64,000 nt of DNA from Apostichopus japonicus (Eukaryota; Echinodermata; Holothuroidea; Aspidochirotida; Stichopodidae). Under the pieces are notes generated by a model. The model was not told the origin of the DNA. It worked only from the letters and a program-made list of their open reading frames with translations, and made no database searches. Both the position numbers and the translations under genes were made by a program. The DNA lies in the NCBI RefSeq assembly GCF_037975245.1, contig NC_092581.1, forward strand, positions 17,051,303 to 17,115,302, written 5' to 3'. Below, piece by piece: positions 37,501-50,817 of the stretch (positions are counted from its first letter, which is position 1; every line of letters starts with the position of its first letter).

Positions 37501-40500
37501 TTTAAAGTCATTTAGTATACATTATGTGTATTAATGTATCAATAAATCAAGCGCACTTTTATGAATATGATGTATAACCCCCTCCCGCCCCCCCCCACAT
37601 CCCCAGAGTTCTTCTCCATCTGTACCTAACTATCGGCTGTTATATAGCATCATACTATTTATCCATATATTCATTTCCCCCTCAACCGCCCACTAATACA
37701 CTTATCTAATCTTGGCATAGGCTAATCAGAAGCACCCTAGTGGGTTCATCTCCATCCCCCCCCCCCAGTCTCAAACTAAGATCAACGATCACTCATACCG
37801 GGGAGCACGCAGCGCTTAATTTTACCGCCAGGGTGTCCCTGTTGCTTTTTACTCAACAATCCTGCTGTTTGAAGAAAGAAGTTTGGCAGGTTCATTACGC
37901 AAGTGTCCTCATAGCCAGAGCAATCTGATTCATTAGCATCTGTAACTAAGTGGTCCTGCTTCTTCTGTGACAGCGATCCTCAGACCCAATTAACACATGC
38001 CCAAAGATATGTAGGGGCCATCTTAATAATCATCTATTATATCACGTCATTATTAAGTTTAGTTTTTTTTATAGTTTTCTCTGTTTATGTGGACAATAAA
38101 GTTGCTTGCATTCTCCACGTAAGAACATATCACAAGATTTAACTGTAACTAACTTTTATAATTTCGATGTTTTTTATGTATATTATTCATATAGGCCTAC
38201 CGTATCAATGAAATGTTGAATTTCTCTTGAAATCCCTTCTTTATATATATATTGTAAACTCATATATTGTACATGTCAACTGATACGTACGTGACGTAAA
38301 AATACGTTGACGTAACACGTATACGTATAAGATCTGAATTATGCGTACCGGTTCGGACATATACGTTGCTGTTCTTAACTGATGTGTGACAAGGGAATGA
38401 AAACACATGACGTCATGAGATTAGGAACATTTTTCGGGCGAATGAACTTTTCAAGCCCCGAAGAGGGTAAATTATTTTTCAATTTTCGACTGGAAAAATC
38501 AAGTTTTTAACTGGCAGAATGGTTGATATGTTCTAGAGAACATGCTTATATGGATCCCAAACAGATTGGACGTTGAAATTTTCGTGTCATGGCTTCTTTA
38601 AGTTGGTGAATAAATACCCCCCTCCGCCCCCCCTCCCCTACTCGGGCGTAAACTGTCCGACACGCATCACACAATATAAATATGAGTCATTAACTTCAAC
38701 AGTAAATTGTTAAATATTATTATGAAATGAGGTATTGTTTTAGTTGTCGATTTTTTTTGTGTTCTACAGAAGTTATTTTTCAAAGTGACTCATTTTCATA
38801 TCGCTCATGATAAACTCTTTCTGCTTACTAGAAACATATGCCGGTTTGCCCGGATTCGGTTTATTTAGAACCATATGAATGAGAGCGTATAGTGTTTAGC
38901 TTAGGCATTTTATCGTGGCAGTTTTTATTTTGAGATGTTCTGGGAACTTCTGGCGAGTATTTAGGATATTATGTAGGCTGGGTTAAAAAATCACTTTTAC
39001 TGCAACGTTATCCTTTGACCTAGTGTCGACCCTTGTAACACTTCTTAAAATGAGATAACTATATTTAATGACGATATTTTCTGTCAATGCTTGAGACCTC
39101 CGGGGTTTAATACCTGAGCACTAAAATATAACGCAGGCTCACTAAACACATTCTAAATCCATCCTGTGTCACCGCGATTAGTTGTTCCATGCGGTTAGTT
39201 CTTACGCCGAGAACAAGAAACTTTGGCACTAAAATGTTTATTGGTTGGCTTTCGTCCATTTTGTGACATTTGATGACGCAATAAATCATTTTTAATAATC
39301 TACATCTTCAATTTGAACTGTTCTTACTTTGAAGAATAGACTCTGCTCTTTTGAGAATCCAGAAAAACCGTTTCTAAAAACCTCAATCTTGAACAAGGAA
39401 GAAATGGTTTGAAGTTGACCATTAATTAGCCTCGGTGTTTGTTTACAGTTTTTTTTATATTCAGCAGCATTTGATATGATCGCATCAAAATCATGAATAT
39501 ATGATTTTTTAGGACACACCTTCTCAGACTATTGCCATTAGCGTACAACATGGAGCCGCAAAATGCTAAAATATGTGGAAAAAGTTACATGAGCTAGGGC
39601 AAATTGCTCCTCCATATACACATGCTTGTGCATTTGACTAATACGTTTTATATTTAATGTAGTGCCTCATTCGAACATGAAACATTCCTGTATGGGAGAT
39701 TTTAGAGAATCCTGAGAGGGCAGTATTTGCTGATCTCGCTTTTAGTTGAGGCAGTTTCCATGCATCACGTTCTGTTCTGCAGAATCATCCATTCTGTCCT
39801 GCAGATTCTCCAAGATGCGTGAGGGTATTTGACGAAGTCCGATATGAAAATGAAATGGGAATTATTGTCTTACTCTATCGTTGCTAATTGAAAGTGTCCA
39901 GCTATAAGTCGGAGTACACCCTTAGTTGAACAGGGGGAGGCGGAGCCACTTTCCTACTCACATGTAATGACTATCATTTTATATGTTATCAATGTAACGT
40001 ATATGTGAAATTGTTGCAGATAAGAATATAAGATATACGCATTGCACGATAATATTAACCGCCATAGTCATAGGCGTAGGAGCCCAATTTGATTGGGGGG
40101 GGGGGGGGGGCTGTAACGACTTGCCCGAAAAATATAACCAAAATTTTTCGCGCGCTCAACATCATACTGTGCATATCATTTAGGCATGCATCGGTTATTA
40201 CATCGCATGCCAATAACATACAATCATTTGCCGTGTTATTAATATTACCCTTCCATATTGGTTAGAATAATTGGGAAATCGTTACAATCATAATGATAAT
40301 AATATCAGTTTAACCATTAAAAAACACATTGAAATTATTTTTCTTTCAGTAGGTGCCTGAAAAATTCTCAGCATAATTATTGCCCGAATTTTCACAAAAA
40401 TTTTGGGTTGGGGGCTGCATCCTCCCAGCCCCCTCCCCCGCCTCCTACGCCTATGGCCATAGTACACCTCGGTTTAAAGGTTACGCTAGTCGCAGTGCGT

Positions 40501-43500
40501 TACCGACAGTATCGATTTATACCCAGCCGTTTATGAGCTGTCATCGGTAGTCTTGATTCTTGTTAGAAGACAATTCCATGCATACCCCTTTAGATTCAGT
40601 GGGCCCATGTAGCATGCTGTTCTAAGCACGCTAACCTTTGGAAGAACGAGATTCTGTCACTTCTAAGAACCGTAAACAATGGATGAGACTTCATGTACCC
40701 AGTCACTACACGTAACACGATAATTAGAACTACGTAATTATTTGACTCAATTAAGGATATTTAATTATTTATATTCTAATGTTTATTTACTAATTGTGTA
40801 ATGTCAGAGTACTATATCGAGAAAAAAAAAATGGGTTGCAAACATATGTAAATGTAATGTAAATAAATCACTTAATAATGCGCCATATATCCAGTGCCGA
40901 AGGCTTGTTCAAAAGCGCAGTCGAGAACTCAAAGATGAAAATATCAAGGAAACTGAAATGTCTTCAGCTGGGATTTGAAACATTTAAATGAGATGGCTTT
41001 CCTGAGGTTAAGTGGGATATTGTTCCACGATATAGAGGCAGTGATTACGAAAAACATTTGGAGTTAAATTATTGTTTGATCCATCTTTTTCATGGATGTT
41101 TTTTTGTTGTTATAGTTTTGAAGGGGAAAAATGAAATTGTAAATGGTATGTTATAGTATCCCTTAGATCATCACATACAAACGCGACCCTGAAGTAAGAC
41201 ATTGAAAGAATAATGCAAATCAAAATGGCGCTGAATTATATACGTTTCATCTCGGAACGGTATGTCATGCTAATAAATCGACTGTTTATTATAAGCTGTC
41301 GATAAACCAAGCGTTTGCTTTTCATCCACTCTCTTGTTTACGCGCTATTTGTTTTTGATTGTTACGTCTTTGGTAACATCACAAAACCAAACAAATGGAG
41401 AACCGTTATTATATTCGAAGGATATGATCATTTCCAATGAATTTATAAGTTAACTTATCACACTCTTTATTACGGGGGACGGGTGGGAGTGGTAGAGATG
41501 GGTCATGGAAGGATCGTAATCACATCACATTCAATGAATATCAAACCGGTAATATCGTCTAGTTTGAAAGTTAGTTTTGGTTATTGGAGATGAGTATATA
41601 TACAACAGTATGTAGCTTACCAGAGTCTTTCTGTACAATCTTGCTAGCTTCACTCGAATGTTCTAATAACTTGATACGCTTCCTATTCCAGTCGTCTGCT
41701 GTTCCCTTTTGTGTTTTTGTTGTGTGCTCGCCATGACATACACCATTGCGTGAGAAGCTAGATGGTTGATCCAGGGCTTTCTTAAAGTGTTCATCGACTA
41801 CCGTGTTCACGTCACCGGTATAGAAGGTAAATATGACACACCGAGCATTGACATATTCTGCTTCTGGCACCACTTCATCCACGCCGCCATTTTGTTCTGT
41901 TTCATCAACACCAGCTTTCACTGGCTCACTCCCAATGTTTGTTCTTGGCTGCAATTGCGTATATCTATTCGCTTCTAATTTAAAGAACTGATGTTCCTGT
42001 GACGTCAGAGCATGTGTTGACGCGTAATGGATACCTGTATTTGCTGCCCCCGATATGTGGTTCTGAGTCGAGACAGCAGGACTGTGGTATGGCTGCAGCG
42101 GTAATGTGTGCGCACCGACGAAATCTACTGGGCCAGCTACTGGGTAGGACTCCAGCAATGCATCTTGCATTTTGTAGTGCCCAAATCTCTGTAACGAGAA
42201 AGATAAATATTGTTACAGCGAACATTATTTATTTTTTACCAAAACGTCTCCCGGCAGAAGAGAATGTGAAGAGAGGACTGGGCGAAGGGGGATGGGAGAG
42301 TAATGGTAGGGCATGAGCATGGAGGGGATGTTTTGTAGATATATAGAGGTGAGAGCTCTTTCCCTTGTTTCATGCTCATCTCAAATACTCGTGAACAATG
42401 TAGGCAATGATAGTGAATTACACACACAGCATGAACGCTGCCCTCTTCCCCTCCCTCGTATACTACCCAACACAGTCCTACTTTAAACATCTGAAGAAAA
42501 TACTGAACAAAGGGAAGAAAGGCCTATGTTGATGCTATAAAGCTTCCAGGAATCTGTACTCTGTACCAACCAATAGTTCTGGAACAAAGACGTAATGAGA
42601 TGACACGAAAGGCTTGAGGTGGCCCCCTCCATGCCTCCCGACGCTCGCATACCAAGTGAAGAAATATGAAGATAAAACGTTCGATTTGGGGGGCTAGATG
42701 GGGAAAGTAAGAGATTCATTGCATAGTATAAGTATAATATATGGGAGCGGGGTGCGGGGGGAAAATGACTGGCATAACAACATTTTAATTATGCGTGCAC
42801 TTTAACGCGTGTACATGTCGTTCTGGTAATTAACGCGTAATAATGGACCGTTCAAAGGTAAAACGTGGCAAAATATAAGCATATTTAATCCTTTCAAGAT
42901 GATATTAATCATTGAGGATGCGGACTGGTTCCACATTTCAAACATCTCGTGGGTATATTGGTTCAATTCCTTTGAGTTTACGCCGCATCTGCTTACATTA
43001 TGATCGGCCTTATACTATTTGATTTTACATCAGCGGAGACAAGACTATACACATCATTAATTGCGTAACAGCTTAACGTTTATCAACGGTAATAGTAATA
43101 CATCTCTTACACGATCCACTAAGATATATCATAATTATAAATAATTATATCTTATTCACTGATAGCTTGACATGAGTTAATGGAAGTGAAAGGCCTTTGT
43201 CTGAAAATAAAGTATGTATGTAATACGTTTGGTCATTTATCGAGCTAAACATTCCTGTTTCCAATACGTTTGGTCACCGTCTCATATGAGGGACTGGGGC
43301 ATGAAGTCCGCGCCCCTTGGCATATGAACTAATGTGTTCCCCGCCTCTTACTTGCCAAAACTGTAAATATAGCTGTGCTTTTCCAATACTTTACTTTCAA
43401 CGATTATAGAGGTGCAGTACCGCATAGATGGTGCTGTCCGTATGAATTATAGCACCATAGCTAAAATCAAAACAAACCACATCTTCTGGTCGCCATTGAA

Positions 43501-44473
43501 CGATGACAACGTAAATGTTTACCCATTCCTCTGTTTCTTTCGTTCTTTGATTTTCGTTTTTTTTATAATTGAGCAATAATACATTTTCCCGATGGTTAGG
43601 TAAAGGTACTAGGGCCATGCTAGCAGTCGGACATACTGGGTAACTCTCCATTTTATAATTTATAACATAGCAGCATAGAACTGATATCATGCATCCAATG
43701 CATTGCTTAATATTTTGCTATAGTATACATTAGAAGATATGTTCGTTATGGTTCTTATACAGGATGACCTACGCAGTACAGTGCTTGACTGAGCAAATAT
43801 ATGACATGTAAAATATTTCAAATGTTAATTGAAAAAAAAAACTTAAATATATTGAATACAAATTTCTACACATCGGTGTACCAGGTCACTACGGAAAACA
43901 TACCCGAAATCGTAGGAAATGTATCAACTTATCACACAACTCCATAGTCACAAAAATGCTTCGAAAACATTTCATTACACTTTTGATAAACAGAGAAGAA
44001 GAGACTGCAAAAAATTCAGGACCAAACCTGTGACATATAATAAAATTGTTTCCTTTACAGCCGGCATTGAAGTGAAGTAACACTCACTGCCTGAATCTCA
44101 AAGTCCCTCACTCCCGACCCGCCACTCCCTCCCATTCATTCGAACAGAACGTATAAAGGTACCGTAACTGGTTTTCAGTTGAAGCAAATTAATCGTATCA
44201 TAATGTTTGAACTTTCCTTAAATTTAAATTTCTAGGGAATGCGTTGTCCGTATGCCACATCCAACCTTTTTCAAGCTTGTTATTTCTATTATTATTATTA
44301 TTGTTGGTTTTTTCTTGATGTCCATCCATGTATCCATTCTCTTTCTTTCTTGTCCGTAAATTTGACTAATGGAAAAGAAACAAGTTTAATATTGGTTTGT
44401 TTTCATGCTGTAGTAAAATTTGTACTTACCGCTTAGTTTAGCAAGATGAAAGAATGATCCATTAAAGATATAA

Positions 44474-44513
<40 letters not shown>

Positions 44514-47386
44514 GTACTGTCAGTATTACTACATGCTCAGTCTGCTGGTTGGTGTGAGGTTCCTGCAAAGCAGTTAGTGAGTTATGACAGGCATGCGGGG
44601 GCCTCTAAGTGACCACAGAGATTGCAATTGGATTGATTGGGAGATCACTCAAGACTTTCATTCCTTGTTATTCTTTGGGGACATCAGATTAAAAAAAGAC
44701 AAAAGCACAGGTGCAGCATACAGACTATACTGCAGGAGCGAATAACGAACGAATAATGACATCATCAAGATGATTGAGCAGTTACCAGAGATATGTGCTA
44801 GATTGTTGGGGAAAGGGGGTAAGGTAGAGGGGAAAGGGGGAAAGGTAGAGGGAATAGGGGGAACGGGGTAAGGTAGGGGGAACGGGGGAACGAGGTTAGG
44901 TAGAGGGAAAGGTAGAGGGGAAAGTGGTAAGGTAGAGGGAAAGGGAAAGGGGAAACGGGGTAAGGTAGAGGGGAAAGTGGTAAGGTAGAGGGGAAATGGG
45001 AAAGGTACAGGGGACGGGGACGGTAAGGTAGAGGGGGAGGTAGAGGGGAAGGAGATAACTTAGAGGGGAAGGGATAAGGTAGAGGGCAATGGGAAAGGGA
45101 TAAGGTAGAGGGGAAGGGGAAGGGATAAGGTAGAGGGGAGGTAAAGGGGAGAGGGGTAAGGGGTAAGGTAGAAGGGAAAGGGGGTAAGGAAGAGGGGTAA
45201 GGGATAAGGAAGAGGAGGAACGAGTTCGTTAACATTACTCTAAATGTGAAACTTGGAATGGGGTAACTAATATTGATTCATCAGACAGTTATAATGCGAA
45301 ATTAAGCAGTAAATGATTTTAATTAGCACAAATTTGATTCTGAATTAAAAGAAGAGTCGCATTGGACGTATTCTGCATGTCATCGTGATTGCGTTTGGTA
45401 ACTGTAGGTAACTGTCCTGGAAGCAATATTTCATTCTGTTCATAACTGGAGTATGGTATTTACACAAGGTTTCTAAATAGGGTCGATATGATGGGGTACA
45501 ATAAGATCAGGTAACATAACCGGCACCTTTAAGTGTGGTCATTCCATTAATGCTGATAACACAACATGTCGGCACAGCACGAAAGATCACATTTTTAGGA
45601 AGAATACCGTTCATGGTGGAGTGTTGGCATGCAAGAGTCAATTTACAGATAGACGTGCCAAACGAGTGGTTGGTAACGCAAGTCATAAGCAAATTTATAA
45701 AGCCTATATATGCTAGAGGAATCATGAGAAAAAATGTTTGGCATGGCACAATTTACTAGGGAACTCCACAGATACCGGTATGGGACGTAAATATATTGAT
45801 GATTTAGATATATGTAAAGGATAACTCTTAGATTAATAAAACTATACAGGTTAATATAGGTCTATAGATATAACTTTGACATGTCAATATGCCCGCCAGT
45901 GATCATAAATCATACAATATTATATTCGCAGTAATAAAAGTGTTACCGACAGAATAACACCAATAAACGGGACCTGGCTATCAAATATTCCTTGATACTC
46001 AACGGCAACTTCGCATGTTTCCTTACATTAGCTTGTTTTGTTTCTTTGAAAAATATTACGGTGGTCATGAACATGCTACAAGCTGCCAGTTGTTGTACTG
46101 CGGTCTTTACGACAACCCCACATTCACGGCCCGCATACTCTCCAAGGAATGGGTTGCAAAATTACTAAGTAAAAAAGATTGACGCTTCATATAATAATAA
46201 TAACAATAATAATAATCAGCAGTTACTTTTTTTACGACGCTTAAGCGACCAGAAATGTGGGAGCAACCCGCAAGGGCTTATGGGTTACAACTTACACGTC
46301 GGGTGGCTTCCAATTCAATATTATAACTCAAACTTGGAATTTTTTCAATTTAGAAAGTCATTTCAGATGGGAATACCGTAGATTGCTCTTGAATGAAAAA
46401 CCCACCTTACTATGACCCGGACGGGTATCGAACGCGGAACCTGCCTATTGACTGTATCGCCCCACCACCTTCACATAACCCCTCCCACCCCCCTCCCCCA
46501 CCCACCCCGAGGTTCCAGAAAAGAAAGTTTGTGGCAAGTTTACTTTCCAGGGTCTTTGTTCAGGTGTTGATAGGGTAAATGTCACAGTCATAGACACAAG
46601 ACCACACATGGCGTTCATAGACGTATCTATATAAATATAATCAAACCTATAGTTGTAGGCTAATGATACAGCCAACTTTGACAAATTCAATTGTAAAAAG
46701 CGGTAAATAACGGATTTAATTGTGGCGTAAGGGGTGACAGTTATTCCCCGCATAAAATGATAATTTGACAAGAGTTGATATGATGCCAGAGTATACTATA
46801 CCGTGGGCTGGCTATGGCGTTTGTTCTCTCCCTCAATCCTCTCTAATATTTTACTATAGGCTATGTGCCCCTCACGGCACAATAATATGACATAAACAGG
46901 AACGTAAATATAAGATGAGTTCCATCATCGTAACAATAAATACAATGTCGTCTGAAACACCGTCGGAGAGTTACGATTGGTAATTTTAACATTAAAAAAA
47001 TTGTCTTAGAAAACATTTTACATGGCCTCCTGTTTGACAACTGTGTGCGAGTATCGATTACAATAATGGCTTCGGTATATGCTCTACAAGTATCAATATA
47101 TCCAACCAATCGTCTTAACAGCTTAGGGTTCTTACAATAATAAATAAACCAATTATAAATAAAGTTATTTGAATCTATGTGTGTTGTGATATATATTAGC
47201 AAGAGCGGCAAACCGAATTAACCAGCTACACGTGTGTGCACTGTTTTTACTTCCTATTTCATACCGATAGGTTAACTGTTTAAGAAACACAACTTGTTAT
47301 CTAGTAGTAGGCTGGCGCGTATTTGCGGTTACTTCAATGTATAGGGCCGGGTCCGAGTATATAGGAGGTCCATGATGTACATATAT

Positions 47387-47463
<77 letters not shown>

Positions 47464-48419
47464 GCATAAAAAGTACATGCAAACATAACTTTGCTCAAAC
47501 CAAGGTACATAGTGGTAATATGGAGCTTTTCTTACATTTCCTCATGTACTGATGTTTGGCAGTAACATTGGTATGTATACCGATACTTGTATCCCACCCA
47601 CCCCTCCATTCCCCATCCCACAGAACACCCCCACCCCTTCGGGAAATCGTGAATTCGTCAATACAATGTACCCGTCATCTCTGAACTAAGTTGCCGATTA
47701 TCTTTTGGTGAAAGCCTATAATGTCCCTAAGTATCGAGTTAGCTGGTATACTACGGCATACAAGAGATAATGCGATTAATCATGGCAATATTGTCCTGGC
47801 CCCTGCATCCGTCGAATTGTTCCATTTTCGTTATACATAGCCATGATATCGATTATCATCATATATATTCCATATGTTTACACTAATGCATCTGACAGTC
47901 GTTTTTACCATATAACATAATCCCATCTCATCCAAATGTACGCACGTAAAGGTTTATTATTACGCCGTTATTTATATAGCGCATAATCCACACGTTCTAT
48001 GCGCTTTGACAACAAGGTTTATGTGAATTACTCACATTTCTCACCCCAAAAGTAGTTAATCCGCTTAAGATCCTTGCAAGTTATAATGACGCTATTTGCC
48101 GAATGAACCCCCGAAACATTCCATATGAAATTACTGTTGGTATAAGTGAACCAAATGCTTATTTTTTTTCCGGACACTTGTTGTTTGAAATTAAATAAGT
48201 TATTAAATATATTAATGCAGAATGTGACATCTTAAAGTTCTCACGTATTTGTTTTGTAAGATATGTTACAAATTCAAGCAGGTACTGTTTACGAGTAACC
48301 TAATTTGAAATCTTTCTCAGAATATTGCTTACCTTTGATGCTCTGGACTGGTATAGAGAAAATGGTGACCGATAGGTGAGGGGAGATCCCCCCTGGTACA
48401 TCACCTCCATACACGTCAT
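31590..48419 (-). CDS. vgll2: Vestigial-like family member 2, TEAD transcription cofactor
   Basis: Three coding exons join in matching phase: 48333-48419 (29 codons), 41621-42188 and 31590-32155, giving 406 codons (human VGLL2 has 317). The N-terminus MTCMEVMYQ parallels vertebrate MSCLDVMYQ. Exon 2 continues RFGHYKMQDA and contains the TONDU motif at about residues 139-172 (EAEYVNARCVIFTFYTGD, VVDEHFKKALDQPSSF), which binds TEAD/Scalloped. Exon 3 has the VGLL2 blocks RRNFPPSFWNS, DPWHYTFAAHH and FNPRYSSLLI. The family acts in the nucleus as a cofactor in muscle and appendage or ectoderm development; the role here is inference. The exon 1 acceptor TTTCAG before 48436 implies a 5' untranslated intron. 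Introns 1 and 2 are 6.1 and 9.5 kb and full of mobile DNA. A potential donor (GTAAGT, 31595-31600) overlaps the last codons, so an extra 3' exon is possible. Confidence 0.92.
33750..35759. mobile_element. 2,010-bp MULE-like element with 59-bp perfect TIRs
   Basis: The first 59 bases (GCGAATATTTTTTTCCC... to ...TCTGATTGG) recur perfectly inverted at the right end. The flanks are an exact 9-bp duplication, TTCCGGGCC (33741-33749 and 35760-35768), of the host MITE, whose intact copy at about 60150 has this site once. Long TIRs with a 9-bp duplication fit Mutator/MULE; Merlin-type 8-9 bp is an alternative. There is no transposase; the interior is mostly the 21-bp array. Confidence 0.85.
34030..35012. 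repeat. 21-bp palindrome-rich repeat array in two blocks
   Basis: The unit is TTTCAGATATCTCGAATTCAA, containing the palindromes AGATATCT and GAATTC. Units run in both orientations and flip at ATTTCAGATATCTGAAAT, a perfect palindrome. The array has two blocks (about 34044-34494 and 34563-34987), each bounded by inverted copies of a TTTTAACATTTAAT sequence with TGGAAAGCC further out. The 128- and 73-codon minus frames (heptad LKLNSRY) exist only because 21 is a multiple of three. Confidence 0.9.
40069..40455. mobile_element. 387-bp hAT-like MITE (CATAGGCGTAGG family), complete copy
   Basis: The ends are CATAGGCGTAGGAG and the inverse of the same sequence. An exact 8-bp target duplication GCCATAGT lies at 40061-40068 and 40456-40463. 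Internal similarity to 596-926 in inverse orientation. In vgll2 intron 2. Confidence 0.88.
44471..44512. repeat. (TA)n microsatellite
   Basis: Nearly pure TA dinucleotides with one GTA interruption. Confidence 0.9.
44805..45226. repeat. G/A-rich minisatellite tract
   Basis: About 420 bases built from variants of GGTAGAGGGGAAAGGGG, with strong strand asymmetry and almost no C on the plus strand. The 145-codon minus frame across it is Pro/Ser/Leu/Phe low complexity and not a gene. In vgll2 intron 1. Confidence 0.85.
46187..46475 (-). mobile_element. tRNA-derived SINE, copy 2 (inverted)
   Basis: Read on the minus strand it has GGTTCCGCGTTCGATACCCG (B-box-like), GAAGCCACCCGAC, CCATAAGCCCTTGCGGGT, AAGCGTCGTAAAAAAAGT and an ATTATT tail, in the same order as 9990-10283 but diverged. 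In vgll2 intron 1. Confidence 0.65.
47391..47461. repeat. (TA)n microsatellite, about 70 bases
   Basis: An uninterrupted TA run that can extrude a cruciform; the length is likely polymorphic. Confidence 0.95.
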
Positions 48420-50817
48420 GCTAAACTTTCTGAATCCTGAAACGATTGATCAAATAAGTTAATAAATTAATCATAGTTTGAACAGTTAGCCATTACTTTC
48501 AAATATGTTGTTTTTTTAAGTCGCAGAACGGTTTAGTCTATCCATTTTAATCATAGCGATAAAACTATGTAATCCTCAAGTAAAATAACAGCGGGGAAAA
48601 AAGTCAAAATCCGTATTATGATTCGGAGATGTTTATCGGCCCAAACAGACCAAAGCTAATATTCCTGCACTCATAAATCAAACACAAGTTCTAGTTTTCG
48701 TTTTCAACAAATAATACCAACGAGAAGGAACAATATTCCAGTCAATAATGGTATGTTAAAAATAGATATTACTTTAGTCAAATTAATAGTAAATATTTTG
48801 ATACTTCCAAGTCCAATGAGAAGACTCCAAGATGGCAATCAATTTTATAGTTGAACAATTTATGCAAACTATAACGATGTCTTGTATCAACTGTTTTGCC
48901 AGTAGCAACACGAAATAATTAACATTGATATACCGCGAATTGTATAGTTGAGTATACCGTAATTTAATAACATGCAAGAAATATTCCCATGGCATGTAGT
49001 CCTCTCAAGTTTTCACTACCTTTACGGTATATAATAACTCTTCATAACGTTTCCCAAAAGTTCTATCCTATCGTAATGAACCGTTAGTATCGAATGTGGG
49101 TTATTGTCAAAAAGGCGGCCCCGTGAAATAATCGCAACACGACCATCGACGACACGTCTTCATTGACGACGTGAAATAGCCAAGTTCGTATAATCCCAAG
49201 GTCAGAGCGGCAAACTCTTCTCTGAATCTCGCAGCCAGAGAGAATGAGCGGCACAGTTAGTTCATTACAAACCATTGTGCTATCTAACAATGGGCAATAC
49301 ATTTGTATATCTTGATAGTGTACCAATATTAACTATTAAATTGCCTGACTAAATTAGAGGACGTTAATTTGCTAGGAATATGCAAGTGCTATGTGCGATG
49401 ATGCATTACGGCTTTATAATACCTTTATTATTGTAAGGGGTTTAGGTAGAGAAGCTGAAGGATTCCATCTCGCGAGATCGAGCTTTGACTGAAATGTCCC
49501 TGTCATTAATTCTCATCTCGTCCCCACCCACACCCCACCCTCCTCCCCCCCCCCTCTCTCTCTCTCTCTCTACATCTCCCCGAGATTCGCATATATCGTG
49601 TACGTATATCTAAGAATCTACGCGACCACGGATGACTTTATTAAAAACTTAAAACCCTATGCACAGATGTTTCCCTATTAGGTAATTCACACATTGATAG
49701 TAGCAGACAAATTTGCTATAAAATGTTCCAAGATTATTTCAATCATTGAGTAAAAATACTTCTATGATTCAGTTATGGTCCCCGTGATATGTATATTCCG
49801 GCGATGCATAGGACAGTTATGGAAACTGCTGAACGGGTTTCATTGGTCACACTCTCTGTGTAGAAGTTCGTAAGCCACGCCCACATAGGTGAAAGTTAGT
49901 AGAGTTGGTTAGCCGACCGTCAATCATAAGAAACACCAATATAACACCTAAGTGCGAATGAAGCTCTAGCATGCTCTAGTCAACATGTGATCTCTTATCT
50001 CCAAGGTAAACCTTTGCTATTTGAATTCTTTAAAGTCCTCGTGTGCAAATTCCAATGCAATGTCTTCCAGGGAAAACGTTTTTCATCCCTTAGCTTCGAG
50101 GTGTTGATGATCGGGTCATGATGGACGGAGGAGAGGCAGTATGTGGGGTAAACTGAGGAGTTACAAGTTACAAATCCATTGATGTATGTATAATGGTAGT
50201 GACGAAGGCTTAAGCGGGGTTGTGATAACTCCGATAGTCTTTGGATAAGGTAATGTATGTATTATTCAAAGAATATAGCTTTCATTTAATTAGAATAAAG
50301 GTTCATTTTAGCGCTCAAATGATTTTAACTTTGAGGGCTTCCCGTGAAAAAGTTTCCATTTTAAAAGGTCAACAGCTCTCAAGTGATGAAACTTCCTGTA
50401 TCGTATCACAAACAGAACATTATCTCCTTTGATTCCAGATTTTGTGACTGGCGCCCCTCATTATTGTCAGTCCGAGACTCCCCTCCAACCTCCCCACCCC
50501 CTCCCATATCCTTTCACAATTTGCAGTCATCTTGAGTGCAGTGTAAGGACTGTAGTAGCCAGACTGAAATGTATAGTCTTGTCTGTGTGACTACATAGAC
50601 GGTTGTCTGGTTTTCGCATCTGACTGGTGCGCTTCAGACCCTACGTGGTCTCTGTTTCACTGCAGGCTTAAGTTGGAGTTTGCCTAACACGGAGATCAAA
50701 GATTTAAGAGTGTCTCACATATTAAACGCAGGTGTCTAAAACATTCGTGTATAGCTTCTAGTTTACCATTGTTTTCACATTTTCAGGATAACATGTGGTC
50801 GAATATAGAGTTTAAAT

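Noticed and set aside
44798-45235. 145-codon Pro/Ser/Leu/Phe-rich frame
   Set aside because: Composition artefact of the G/A-rich tract.
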